A stretch of 64,000 bases of DNA. Source: Loripinus fragilis (taxonomy: Eukaryota; Mollusca; Bivalvia; Lucinida; Lucinidae). The stretch lies in assembly GCA_964019695.1 (NCBI GenBank), contig OZ026524.1, forward strand, positions 25,336,164-25,400,163, read 5' to 3'. The translations under genes and the position numbers were made by a program. This document shows, in pieces, positions 24,701-36,547 of this stretch. The notes under the pieces were generated by a model. The model had not been told where the DNA came from. It saw only the letters and a list, made by a program, of their open reading frames with translations, and did not search any database. Each line of letters opens with the position of its first letter. The stretch's first letter is position 1.

Positions 24701-25825
24701 CCATTAGACAGCAGATTCAGGAGTATCTCCATCAGACAATTGATGCAGGAGTATCCCAATCAGACAGCAGATGCAGGAGACTCTCTATCAGACAGCGGAT
24801 ACAGGAGACACTTTATCAGACAGCGGATGCAGGAGAGTCTCTATCAGAAAGCGGATGCAGGTGTCTCTCTATCAAACAGCGGATTCAGGTGTCTCTCTAT
24901 CAGACAGCGAATGCAGGAGTATCTCCATCAGACAGCGGATGCAGGAGTTTCTCCATCAGACAGCGGGTACAGGAGACACTCAAACAGACAGCTGATACAG
25001 GAGACTCTCTATCAGACAGCGGATGCAGGAGACTCTCTATCAGATAGCGGAAGCAGTAGACTCTCTATCAGACAGAAAAAGCAGGAGACTCTCTATCAGA
25101 AAGCGGATGCAGGAGACTTTCTATCAAACAGCCGATGCAGGAGTCTCGCCATTAGACAGCAGATTCAGGAGTATCTCCATCAGACAATTGATGCAGGAGT
25201 ATCCCAATCAGACAGCGGATGCAGGAGACTCTCTATCAGACAGCCGATGCAGGAGACACTTTATCAGACAGCGGATGCAGGAGAGTCTCTATCAGAAAGC
25301 GAATGCAGGTGTCTCTCTATCAAACAGCGGATTCAGGTATATCTTTATCAGACATCGAATGCAGGAGACTCTCTTTCAGACAGCGGATGCAGAGGACTCT
25401 CTTTCAGACAGCGGATGCAGGAGTCTCGATATCAGACAGCGGAAGCAGGAGATACTCTTTTAGACAGCTGATGCAAGCGTCTCTCTATATCAGACAGCTG
25501 ATGCAGGAGACACTTTATCAGACAGTGGATGCAGGAGTCTCTCTATCAGGCAGCGGTTGCTGAAGATAATCTTTTAGACAGCGGATGCAGAATTCTCTCC
25601 ATCAGACAGCGGATGCAGGAGATACTCTATCAGACAGCAGATGCAGTACTCTCTCTCTTATAGAATATAGACAGCTGATGCAGGAGTCACTCTACCAGAC
25701 ATCGACTGAATGAGACACTTTATCAGACAACAGATGCAGTACTCTCTATACAAAACAGCCGATGCTAGACTCTCTCTAGCAGAAAGCGGATTAAGGAGTC
25801 TCTGCTTGTATATCAGACAGCAGGT

Positions 25826-25998
25826 GCAATAAAAACTATTGGGAGAAATTTTCTCGCTTTTGAATAACTTATTTACCCTGAAGTATACAGAGCTGACTTG
25901 TATACTCTATCTAGAGCTTGAAAGCATCCATTGAGGGTCAGGAACTTGGCTCTAAATGAAGTGGCTTAAAGACATTTTGTGCAGAAATCAGACCGGAT
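25826..25998 (+). repeat. Array spacer S3 (173 bp)
   Basis: Matches S2 and S4-S6 nearly throughout, with the AGTATACA/TGTATACT inverted repeat intact. It has GGGAGAAATTTTCTCGC in place of GGGTGCAATTTTCTCGC. ATGAAGTGGCTTAAAGAC begins a short open frame that runs into the following units. Confidence 0.92.
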
Positions 25999-28900
25999 AT
26001 GCAGGTATCTCCCTATCAGACATGGGATGCAGGACATTATCAGACAACGGATGTAGGAGAAACTCTAATAGACAGGAGATGCAAGAATCTCTATTAGACA
26101 GTGGATGCAGGAGAAACTCTATCAGAGAGGAGATGCAGGAGTATCTCAATCAGACAGCGGACGCAGGAGACACTCCATCAGACAGGAAATGCAGGTTTCT
26201 CTCTATCAGACAGCGAATGCAGGAGACACTCTCAGACACTCTCAAAAAACTGATGCAGGAGTCTCTCTATCAGACAGTGAACGCAGGAGATACTCTTTCA
26301 ATCAGCGGATGCAGGTGTCTTTCTATCAAACGGCAAATGCAGGAGTCTCTCTATCTGACAGCGGATGCAGGAGACTCGATCAGACAGGGGATGCAGGAGT
26401 CTCTCTATCAGACAGCGGATGCAGGAGTATCAGCATCAGACAGCGGATGCATTAGTATCTCTATCAGACAGCGGAAGTAAGAGACTCTCCGTCAGACAGC
26501 GGATACAGACGACTCTCTATCAGACAGCGGATACAGGAGTGACTCTATCAGATAGCGGAAGCAGGAGACTCTCTATCAGACACCAGATGCAAGAGACACT
26601 CTATCAGACAGCAGATGCAGGAGTATCTCCATCAGACAGCGGATGCAGGAGTCTCTCTATCAGACAGCGGATGCAGGAGACTCTCTATCAGACAGCCGAT
26701 GCAGGAGACACTCTATCAGACAGCGGTCCATCAGACAGCCGATGCAGGAGACTCTCTAGCAGACAGCCGATGCAGGAGACTCTCTATTAGACTGCGGATG
26801 CAGGATACACTCTATCAGACAGCGGATGCAGGAGTCTCTCCATCAGACAGCCGATGCAGGAGTTACACCATCAAACAGCAGATGCGGGAGACACTCTATC
26901 AGACAGCGAATGTAGGAGACTCTCTATCAGACAACAGATGCAGGAGACTCTCTATCAGACAGCAGATGCAGGGGACACTCTATCTGACAGCGGATGCAGG
27001 AGTCTCTCTATCAGACAGCGGATGCAGGAGACTCTCTATCAGACAGCGGATGCAGGAGTACATCTATCAGGGATCAGATGCAGGAGACACTCTATCAGAC
27101 AGCGGATGCAGGAGTATCTCCATCATACAGCGGATGCAGAAGTCTCTTTGTCAGAAAGCGGTTGCAGGAGTCTCTCCATCAGACAGCGGATGCAGGAGTC
27201 TCTCCATCAGACAGCGGATAGAGGAGTATCTTCTTCAGACAGCGGATTCAGGAGTATCTCTATCAAACAGCTGATGCAGGAGACACTCTATTTGACAGCG
27301 GATGCGGGAGTCTCTCAATCAGACAGGGGATGCAGGAGACTTTCTATCAGACAGCATATGCAGGAGACTCTCTCTCAGAAAGTGATTGCAGGAGTATCTC
27401 TATCAGACATCAACTGCAGGAGACTCTCTATCAGACAGCAGATGCAGGAGACACTCTATCAGACAGCGGATGCAGCAGTCTCTCCATCAGACAGCGGATG
27501 TAAGAGCTTCTCTAGCAGACAGCGGATGCAGGAGTATTTACATCAGACAGAGGATGCAGGAGATACTCTATCAGACAGCGGTTGCAGGAGACTCTCTATC
27601 AGACAGCGTATGCAGAAATCTCATTATCAGACAGCGGATGCAGGGGACTTTCTATCAGACAGCGGATGCAGGGGACAATCTATCAGAACGGATGCAGGTG
27701 TATCTCCATCAGAGAGCGGATGCAGGAGTATCTCTATCAGACAGCGGATACAGGAGTCACTCTATCAGACAGCGGATGCAGGAGACTCTCTATCAGACAG
27801 CAGATGCAAGAGACACTCTATCAGACAACGGATGCAGGAGTATCTCCATCAGACAGCGGATGCAGAAGACTCTCCATCAGACAGCGGACGCAGGAGTATC
27901 TCCATCAGACAGCGGATGCAGAAGTCTCTCTATCAGACAGCGGATGCAGACGACTCTCCATCAGACAGGAGATGCAGGAGACTCTCAATCAGACAGCGGA
28001 TGCAGGAGACTCTCTATCAGATATCGGTTGTAGGAGACTCTCTATCAGACAGCGGATGCAGCAGTCTCTCTATCAGACATCGGATGCAAGAGACTCACTA
28101 TCAGACAGCTGATGCAGGAGACACTCTATCAGACAGCTAATGACGTTGTCTGTCCATCAGACAGCGGATGTAGGAGTTTCTCCATTAGACAGCGGATGCA
28201 GGAGTATCTCCATCAGACAGCGGATGAAGGAGACACTCTATCAGACAGCGGATGCATTAGGCCCTCAATCAGACAGCGAATGCAGGAGACTCTCTATCAG
28301 ACAACGGATGCGGGAGATATTCAATCAGACAGCGTATGCAGGAGACTATCTATCAGACAGCGGTTGCAGGAGACTCTCTATTTAGACAGCGGATGCATTA
28401 GAAATTCTAGCAGACAGCAGATGCAGGAGACTCTCAATCAGACAGTGGATGCATGAGGCACTCTATCAGACAGCGGATGCAGGAGACTCTCCATTAGACA
28501 GCGGATGCAGGAGTATCTCCATCAGACAGCGGATGCAGGAGTATCTCCATCAGACAGCGGATGTAAAACACGCTCTATCAGACAGCGGATGCAGGAGACT
28601 CCCTATCAGACAGCCGAAGCAGGAGACACTCTCTCAGACAGCGGATGCAGGAGTCTCTCCATCGGACAGCGGATGCAGGAGTTGCTCCATCAGACAGCGG
28701 ATGCAGGAGTTTCCTTCATCAGACAGCGGGTACAGGAGAAACTCAATCAGACAGCTGATACAGGAGACTCTCTATCAAACAGCGGATGCAGGAGACTTTC
28801 TTTCAGATAGCGGAAGCAGGAGACTTTCTATCAGACAGGGGATGCAGGAGACTCTCTATCAGACAGCGGATGCAGGAGACTTTGTATCAGACAGCCGATG

Positions 28901-30261
28901 CAGGAGTCTCTCCATTAGACAGCAGATTCAGGAGTATCTCCATCAGACAATGGATGCAGGAGTATCCCAATCAGACAGCGGATGCAGAATACTCTCTATC
29001 ACACAGCGGATGTAGGAGACACTGTATCAGACAGCGGATGCAGGAGAGTCTCTATCAGGAAGCGGATGCAGGTGTCTCTCTATCAAACAGCGGATTCAGG
29101 TGTCTCTCTATCAGACAGCGAATGCAGGAGTATCTCCATCAGACAGCGGATGCAGGAGTTTCTCCATCAGACAGCGGGTACAGGAGACACTCAATCAGAC
29201 AGCTGATACAGGAGACTCTCTATCAGACAGTTGATGCAGGAGACTCTCTATCAGATAGCGGAAGCAGGAGACTCTCTATCAGACAGGGGATGCAGGAGAC
29301 TCTCTATATGACAGCGGATGCAGGAGACTTTGTATCAGACAGCCGATGCAGGAGTCTCTCCATTAGACAGCAGATTCAGGAGTATCTCCATCAGACAATG
29401 GATGCAGGAGTATCCCAATCAGACAGCCGATGCAGGAGACTCTCTATCAGACAGCGGATGCAGGATACACTTTATCAGACAGCGGATGCAGGAGAGTCTC
29501 TATCAGAAAGCGGATGCAGGTGTCTCTCTATCAAACTGCGGATTCAGGTGTCTGTCTATCAGACAGCGAATGCAGGAGACTCTCTTTCAGACAGCGGATG
29601 CAGGAGACTCTCTATCAGACAGCGGAAGCAGGAGATACTCTTTTAGACAGCTGATGCAAGCGGCTCTCTATATCAGACAGCTGATGCAGGAGGCACTTTA
29701 TCAGACAGCGGATGCAGGAGTCTCTCTATCAGGCAGCGGATGCGGGAGATAATCTTTTAGACAGCGGATGCAGGATTTTCTCCACCAGACAGCGGATGCA
29801 GGAGACACTCTATCAGACAGCAGATGCAGAAGTCTCTATATCAGACAGCGTATGCATGAGTCACTTCATCATACAGCGATTGCAGGAGACAATCTATCAA
29901 CCAGCGATTGCACGAGTCTCTTTATCAGACAGCGGATGCAGGAGTCTCTCCATCAGACAGCGGATGCAGGACGCATTTTATCAGGAGTCTTGTGCAGGAG
30001 TTCCTCTATGAGACATCGGTTGCAGTAGACACTCTTTCACAATGGTGATGCAGACTCTCTCTATTAGACTTCAGATGCTGGACTCTCTCTCTCTTATAGA
30101 ATATAGACAGCTGATGCAGGAGTCACTCTACCAGACAGCGACTGAATGAGACACTTTATCAGACAACAGATGCAGTACTCTCTATACAAAACAGCCGATG
30201 CTAGGCTCTCTCTAGCAGAAAGCGAATACAGGAGTCTCTGCTTGTATATCAGACAGCAGAT
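25999..30261 (+). repeat. 28-bp satellite array between S3 and S4
   Basis: The post-spacer module (about 26000-26450) includes TCTCAGACACTCTCA and CTCTTTCAATCAGCGGATG. Regular units follow, and from about 29748 a complete 514-bp pre-spacer module. The S3-to-S4 distance is 4436 bp. A 27.6-28.1 kb stretch with a unit truncated to ATCAGAACGGATGCAGG has related copies near 23059, 37229, 38018, 46226 and 50189. Confidence 0.93.
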
Positions 30262-30434
30262 GCAATAAAAACTATTGGGTGCAATTTTCTCGCTTTTGAA
30301 TAACTTATTTACCCTGAAGTATACAGAGCTGACTTGTATACTCTATCTAGAGCTTGAAAGCATCCATTGAGGGTCATGGACTTGGCTCTAAATGAAGTGG
30401 CTTAAAGACATTTTGTGCAGAAATCAGACCGGAT
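30262..30434 (+). repeat. Array spacer S4 (173 bp)
   Basis: A near-identical spacer copy with the 8-bp inverted repeat intact and ATGAAGTGGCTTAAAGAC present. The downstream module carries a small extra insertion (GTATACGTAGG, about 30488). Confidence 0.92.
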
Positions 30435-32986
30435 ATGCAGGTATCTCCCTATCAGACATGGGATGCAGGACTTTATCAGACAACGGATGTATACGTAGGA
30501 GAAACTCTAATAGACAGGAGATGCAAGAGTCTCTATCAGACAGTGGATGCAGGAGAAACACTATCAGAGAGGAGATGCAGGGGTATCTCAATCAGACAGC
30601 GGATGCTGGAGACATTCCATCAGACAGGAAATGCAGGTTTCTCTCTATCAGACAGCGAATGCAGGAGACACTCTCAGACACTCTCAGACAGCTGATGCAG
30701 GAGTCTCTCTATCAGACAGAGAATGCAGGAGATACTCTTTCAATCAGCGGATGCAGGTGTCTCTCTATTAAACAGCGGATGCAGGAGTCTCTCTATCAGA
30801 CAGCGGATGCAGGAGTATCAGCATCAGACAGCAGATGCATGAGTATCTCTATCAGACAGCGGATGTAGGAGACTCTCTATCAGACAGCGGATGCAGACGA
30901 CTCTCTATCGGACAGCGGATACAGGAGTGACTCTATCAGACAGCGGATGCAGGAGACTCTCTATCAGACACCAGATGCAAGAGACACTCTATCAAACAGC
31001 GGGTGCAGGAGTATCTCCATCAGACAGCGGATGCAGGAGTCTCTCTATTATCAAACAGCGGATGCAGGAGACTCTCTATCAGACAGCGGACGTAGGAGAG
31101 TCTCTATCAGACAGCGGATACAGGAGTGACTCTATCAGACAGCGGATGCAGGAGACACTCTATCAGGCAGCAGATGCAAGAGACACTCTATCAGACAGTG
31201 GATGCAGGAGTCTCTCTATCAAACAGCGGATGCAGGAGACTCTCTATCAGACAGCGGATGTAGGAGACTCTCTATCAGACAGCCGATGCAGGAGACACTC
31301 TATCAGACAGCGGTCCATCAGACAGCCAATGCAGGGGACTCTCTAGCCGACAGCGAATGCAGGAGACTCTCTATCAGACAGCGGATGCAGGAAACACTCT
31401 ATCAGACAGCGGATGCAGGAGTCTCTCCATCAGACAGTGGATGCAGGAGTTACACCATCAGACAGCAGATGCGGGAGACACTCTATCAGACAGCGGATGT
31501 AGGAGACTCTCTATCAGACAACGGATGCAGGAGACTCTCTATCAGAGAGCGGATACAGTAGTCTCTGTATCAGACAGCGTATGCAGGAGTCTCTCAATCA
31601 GACAGCGGATGCAGGAGGCGCTTCATCAGACAGCGGATGTAGGAGTTTCTCCATCAGAAAGCGGATGCAGGAGACTATCTCTCAGACAGCAGATGCAGGG
31701 GACACTCTATCTGACAGCCGATGCAGATGTCTCTCTATCAGACAGCGGATGCAGGAGTCTCTCTATCAGGCAGCGAATGCAATAGACTCTCTATCAGAAA
31801 GCGGATGCAGGAGATTCTCTATCAGACAGCGGATGCAGGAGTCTATCTATCGGGGATCAGATCAGGAGACACTCTATCAGACAGCGGATGCAGGAGTCTC
31901 TCCATCAGACAGCGGATGCAGAAGTCTCTCTGTCAGACAGCGGATGCAGGAGTCTCTCCATCAGACAGCCGATGCAGGAATCTCTCCATCAGACAGCGGA
32001 TACAGGAGTATCTTCTTCAGACAGCGGATGCCGGAGTATCTCTATCAGACAGCTGATTCAGGACACACTCTACCAGACAGCGGATGCAGGAGACTCTCAA
32101 TCAGACAGCGGATGCAGGAGACTTTCTATCAGACAGCGCATGCAGGAGACTCTCTCTCAGACAGTGGATGCAGGAGTATCTCTATCAGACATCGGATGCA
32201 GGAGACTCTCTATCAGACAGCGGATGCAGGAGACACTCTATCAGACTGCGGATGCAGGAGTCTCTCCATCAGACAGCGGATGTAGGAGTTTCTCAATCAG
32301 ACAGCGGATGCAGGAGTATCTACATCAGACAGCGGATGCAGGAGATACTCTATCAGACAGCGGCTTCAAGAGACTCACTATCAGACAGCGTATGCAGAAA
32401 TCTCATTATCAGACAGCGGATACAGGGGACTTTCTATCAGACAGCGGATGCAGGGGACAATCTATCAGACAGCGGTTGCAGGAGACTCTCTATCAGACAG
32501 CGGATGCAGGAGGCACTCTATCAGACATCGGATGCAGACGACTCTCCATCAGACAGCGGATGCAGGAGTGTCTCCATCAGACATCGGATGCAGGAGACAC
32601 TCTATCATGCAGCGGATGCAGGAGACTCTCTAAAAGACAGCAGATGCAGGAGACTCTCTATCAGACAGCGGATACAGGAGTCAATCTATCAGACAGCGAA
32701 TGCAGGAGACTCTCTATCAGACAGCAGATGCAAGAGACACTCTATCAGACAACGGATGCAGGAGTATCTCCATCAGACAGAGGATGCAGGAGACTCTCTA
32801 TCAGACAGAGGATGCAGGAGGCTCTCTATCAGACAGCGGATGCAGGATACACTCTATCAGACAGCGGATGCAGAAGTCTCTCCATCAGAGAGCGGATACA
32901 GGAGTATCTCCTTCAGACAGCGGATGCAGGAGTATCTCTATCAGACAGCAAATGCAGGAGACACTCTATCAGACAGCGAATGCAGG
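30435..32986 (+). repeat. 28-bp satellite array up to the insertion
   Basis: The S4 post-spacer module is followed by regular units. The last unit is interrupted in mid-core: GCGAATGCAGG at 32976-32986 is followed at once by the foreign sequence TGTGGTAAAA. Confidence 0.93.
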
Positions 32987-32999
32987 TGTGGTAAAACTG

Positions 33000-33849
33000 G
33001 GTTGAAAACCTCGGGGGCGTAGCCACAAACCCTTTTAGATACCTATATACACACGTCAGGATGACACCACAGATTGATTTTAGCTAAACGGGCCCCGGCT
33101 CAACCTGATAGCCGGATAGAGACCAATGGCCAATACTCACTATACCAAAATACCTTAAAAAGGGAATTTAGATAACGACAAAGGCAAGTATAAATTTTAG
33201 ATGTTTATATAGAAAAAGCCTCTTTTTACAGCATACAGACTATGATGCATGCGCAGTACATATCCAAAAATAAACTAATTAACTATGTAATTATTTAGCC
33301 AAAGTTACCAATTTATCAATTTCAGATTTTGATATTTAATTGTTTAACTAATGTCAGCTCATTTGCATACAGATAGGGAAAGGGGGGGGGATGTGACAGG
33401 TTCAAACAAATGGTTCACCCACAAATGTGTAGCTGAACAATCCCTCTGATTTCCTGCACCTTATATATCTGCTAAATGAACAGTCTACAGCAAAGCACTG
33501 CTCAAAAATTACTAATAATCACTAATTTAGTAATTCCAATAAAATTTAACGTCAGTAAATTCACCATTTAGGTTCCCGAGGCAAACTTGGATATCTCAGA
33601 GGTAAACAACTATCACCTCAAAGAACCAGCGGATGATTTTACTGGAAAGCACCCAAAAAGGCAAGCATATGCACGATCAGAGCCATATCAGAGACAAGAG
33701 ACAGACCAAAGAAAGAAAGATAGAGGGGTCTAATTCTATAATTTTCCTTGCTAAAATCCTCATTCAATGCTCCTGATAAGAATTCATCCTTAACCGTGAA
33801 AAACTGTAAATTATATGTACCTTTTTTGTAATCTCAAAGTCAAATTATT
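33000..33849. other. Left part of the insertion, non-coding
   Basis: AT-rich text with no supported gene. A GC-richer patch near the left end (33000-33125) includes a GGGCCCCGGC run. A run of nine G residues lies at 33382-33390. Around 33410-33505 a diverged match to the 251-bp repeat is recognisable (CTGCTAAATGAACAGTCTAC compared with CTGCTAAATGAATTTGCTAT at about 34297). Confidence 0.6.
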
Positions 33850-34335
33850 TAATTTTCAGTGTATAGCAGAACACATTTTAAGTTAGAGATTTCAGAATCT
33901 GTTTAGCAGACTGAGCACATTCAGGGCAAACCCTTATTTAGGCTAGAACCGATGTATATCCGGCCTTCATTAGTACCAAACCAGCCGAACAGATTAACCA
34001 GACTCAAATGTCTGTTATCAGCCAAATATGTCCTTATATTCTGCTAAGTAAACCTACTATAACATAGTCCCATAACATCAATGAAAAATCTAATTTCGCC
34101 TAATTTTTAGCATATAGCAGAACACATTTGAAGTTAGAGATTTCAGAATCTGTTCAGCAGACTGAGCACATTCAGGGCAAACCCTTATTTAGGCTAGAAC
34201 CGATGTATATCCGGCCTTCATTAGTACCAAACCAGCAGAACAGATCAACATGACTATAAGTCTGTCATCACCCAAATATGTTCTTGTATTCTGCTAAATG
34301 AATTTGCTATAGCATACACATATTTCATATTAGTT
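33850..34335. repeat. Two tandem copies of a 251-bp repeat inside the insertion
   Basis: Copy 1 (about 33850-34100) and copy 2 (about 34101-34335) are in register at an offset of 251 bp. Shared stretches include TATAGCAGAACACATTT, GTTAGAGATTTCAGAATCTG and CCGATGTATATCCGGCCTTC. Similarity is very high in the first ~150 bp and falls off afterwards. More diverged relatives occur elsewhere in the same element (GCATATGGCAGAAGCACACT at about 36199), so the family probably fills much of it. Confidence 0.88.
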
Positions 34336-35380
34336 TTAGAAAACACCCAAAGCAAATATGCTCTAAGTCCAAAGATGTCAAAATAAGAACTATAAAAATA
34401 ATTATTTATTTCTGCAAAAATATCAGTGCATTTTTAGTACATCACACATCCCCTCAGAATCAACAGAATGAGGAAATGACAAGCGTTTTCTGGTTTTATA
34501 GACAGCAAAAGTCACATGACAAAACATTACGATTTCATTTGCTACCACAAATCTAGCTGGACTAGTCTATTTCTACTCAGGGAACTCAACATATGTTTTG
34601 CCAGGAAATGACATCATAATTACCCAAACCTATTAATAAACATCCCTTCCTGTCTATTGCGATTTACCTCAATTTTTACCAAAATATCAATAAATGTTAC
34701 TGTCTAGATTAAACAAATGCATACAAACAGTATTTTCATGTGAATCCTCAATAACACAGTCAAATTCACCTCTAAAATAATAAATTTTAAGCCAAAACAA
34801 CCCTAAATAAGGTCCTATACAATCTAAGTGGTCTAACTATAACAGATTAAATGGTAATGCTTTACTGAAGTGTGATTAGGTCAATGCCCCTACACTAAAA
34901 CAAAATAGTCCTTAAAAGCTAGTAAATAAAGTGAAGCCAGATAAGCTTAACACACCTAATATATAATTATTAATTAGTATTTATGAAAACCTATTTCATT
35001 TCAGCAATTAATCCACGAAAAGCCCTAAAATCATTGAATCAAAAAGTGTATGTAAATGTCAAATTCTGACTTGCCTGAACTTCTTTTTAGCATGGAAGCA
35101 ATTCCAAATAAAAAATCTATTATATTTGGATAATATCAGTATTTTCAAAGGATCCAAAATACAGGAAACATCATTAAATTCATTTTCAAGTAAGATCCTT
35201 TACTTTAAACTATTTGTAAAGCTCATTTCTTAACTTTATAAAAAAATGGGTCAGTCCATTACAACATAGGAACCAGTTTGACCCTTATTAAACTCTCTTC
35301 ACCAACAATCCAATTTCTCTTTACCCCATGGAGACACGAAAAACAAAAGATCCCCGGAGCTTCACATGTGTAAAACATAA
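34336..35380. other. Middle of the insertion, non-coding
   Basis: About 1 kb of AT-rich sequence without a supported gene, RNA or clear internal duplication. Frames are short and stop-rich. Weak echoes of the ~250-bp repeat may exist (for example around 34820-34870), but I could not align them with confidence. Confidence 0.5.
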
Positions 35381-36345
35381 TAAAGCATACCCAAATCCAG
35401 AGCTTCAAGCAATCTCTGGCCCCAAAAATCCTAAAATTCAATTTGTGATTTGCCATTAGCATGCAAAAGAATTGAGTCTGACATTTCCTTAGTGGTGAAT
35501 CATAAGTAGGGCAGACCAACACACTCAAATGCGCAACTGTTCATGTCGGTCTCATATCCCTATGTGATAGAAATACAGAAAATTTTACACTGTCAGTAGC
35601 AATGCTCTATTTAAAGCTGCATACTCTGTAACTATGGACATTTTTCGAAAAAAAATATTTTCTTTTTAAATCATTTGTAAAAGTAAAATTAAGCTTTGTT
35701 TTCACAATATAAATGTTCAGTACAGCTGAAAACTGCATGGAAAAGTGAATTATCTTATCAAATAGGTTTTTTTTCTCTTGTTGGTAATTATTTGCGTCCC
35801 TCCAATAATTCTAGACCGTTGAAATTTAACATAAATGCAGTTGTTTTGATAGTGATAACTTGTTAAGATTTACGAAAATGGTAAAATGTTTACCTGAATT
35901 TGAGTATTTTTACTGTGTTCTTGAAAAATAAAAACATTATTTTTAAAACTAGAAGATCAAAAGTTACAGACTATGCAGCTTTAAATAAAAGTGACCAAAG
36001 TTTATCAATTTTCCAATGTCAGGCTATTCTGGACTTATTTCCTAAAATTCCAAATTCTACTAATAAAGCATGCAAAGGGATTTTAAATTACACCACTATG
36101 AGTCATTATCAAAACCTGCAGCTTGAAGCTGATTTTAGAGCCAGAAAAATACATACATGACAATTCAAATGCACAATTCTTTTATGACAGTCTCATTTTG
36201 CATATGGCAGAAGCACACTGAATTCTACAATGTGGCAATATAAATGCCCTATTTTAATAAAGTGACAACAACTAAAAAAACCTAATTTCAAGCTGTTCTG
36301 GATCCACTATGAAAAATTATGAATTCTCCCTTATAGCGTGCAAAA
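35380..36345. repeat. Three diverged ~240-270-bp tandem repeats; the second is split by a nested element
   Basis: An AGCRTGCAAA landmark closes each repeat, at 35458, 36068 and 36335. Before it each copy has a stretch like CTGG...CCTAAAATTC...ATT. Copy B (35459-36067) is 609 bp, but 239 bp once the nested element and one TTAA are removed. Copy C (36068-36335) is 268 bp. B and C align through TGCRCAA...TCTCAT and CTATTTTAATAAA(A)GTGAC. Only part of a first copy is clear upstream. Confidence 0.75.
35611..35984. mobile_element. Nested TTAA-flanked miniature inverted-repeat element
   Basis: The 25-nt ends at 35609-35633 and 35962-35986 are reverse complements with one mismatch (CATACTCTG against CATAGTCTG). 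TTAA lies at each edge (35611-35614 and 35981-35984), giving a 366-bp element with terminal repeats starting AGCTGCATA. TTAA duplications are typical of piggyBac- and Kolobok-type transposases, which would have acted in trans. There is no coding capacity. The neighbouring repeat copy at 36241-36266 (CTATTTTAATAAAGTGAC) has the same site empty. Confidence 0.88.
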
Positions 36346-36537
36346 TGTAAATTAATTATAAAACAGACCATTGCTCGTGTGAAATTTGATAGTCTAGCTG
36401 CTAGAACACAAATTTTCATGATAACAGCCATTCCGGTATACAACTTAGATGTATGCTGTCAGTTATAAGCAATTAGCAGACGACAAAAGATTGTTTAGCA
36501 GATAACAATTTCAATACCAGTTGACCCAAAAAATGAA
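36345..36537. other. Right end of the insertion
   Basis: AT-rich sequence without a gene, leading to the right terminal inverted repeat. The subterminal GGGTCAACTGG (minus strand) resembles CTGGGTTGA just inside the left end, so the terminal similarity may extend imperfectly beyond the 10-bp repeat. Confidence 0.5.
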
Positions 36538-36547
36538 TTTTACCACA

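Larger units (their letters stand above)
11538..25825 (+). repeat. 28-bp satellite array, longest uninterrupted + stretch
   Basis: About 14.3 kb of nearly pure 28-bp units, among the most regular in the window. It contains forward open frames of 569 codons (13516-15225) and 683 codons (15247-17298), each overlapped by long open frames in the other two phases. Embedded higher-order copies include a 504-bp repeat, an 895-bp repeat, and a pre-spacer module at about 21350-21770 that lacks its spacer. The module before S3 (25563-25825) has lost about 230 bp compared with the one before S4. Confidence 0.95.
32987..36547. mobile_element. 3.56-kb AT-rich insertion element with TIRs and CAGG target duplication
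   Basis: The insertion starts TGTGGTAAAA (32987-32996) and ends TTTTACCACA (36538-36547), a perfect 10-bp terminal inverted repeat. CAGG stands on both sides (32983-32986 and 36548-36551). Removing the element plus one CAGG rebuilds a normal unit, GCGAATGCAGGAGACTCTC. The interior is AT-rich with no convincing coding region; the longest frames are under 100 codons, so it is non-autonomous. Much of it consists of diverged repeats of about 250 bp. The TGT...ACA ends with a 4-bp duplication fit a Ginger-like DNA transposon derivative, or a long solo LTR. I cannot choose between them without a transposase match or a related full-length copy. Confidence 0.85.

Noticed and set aside
35259..35528. 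89-codon minus-strand frame inside the insertion
   Set aside because: It is short, in AT-rich repeat-derived sequence, with no recognisable domain and no counterpart in the neighbouring repeat copies.
35900..36160. 86-codon frame inside the insertion
   Set aside because: It crosses the right edge of the nested TTAA element, so it is younger than that insertion and not a conserved gene.
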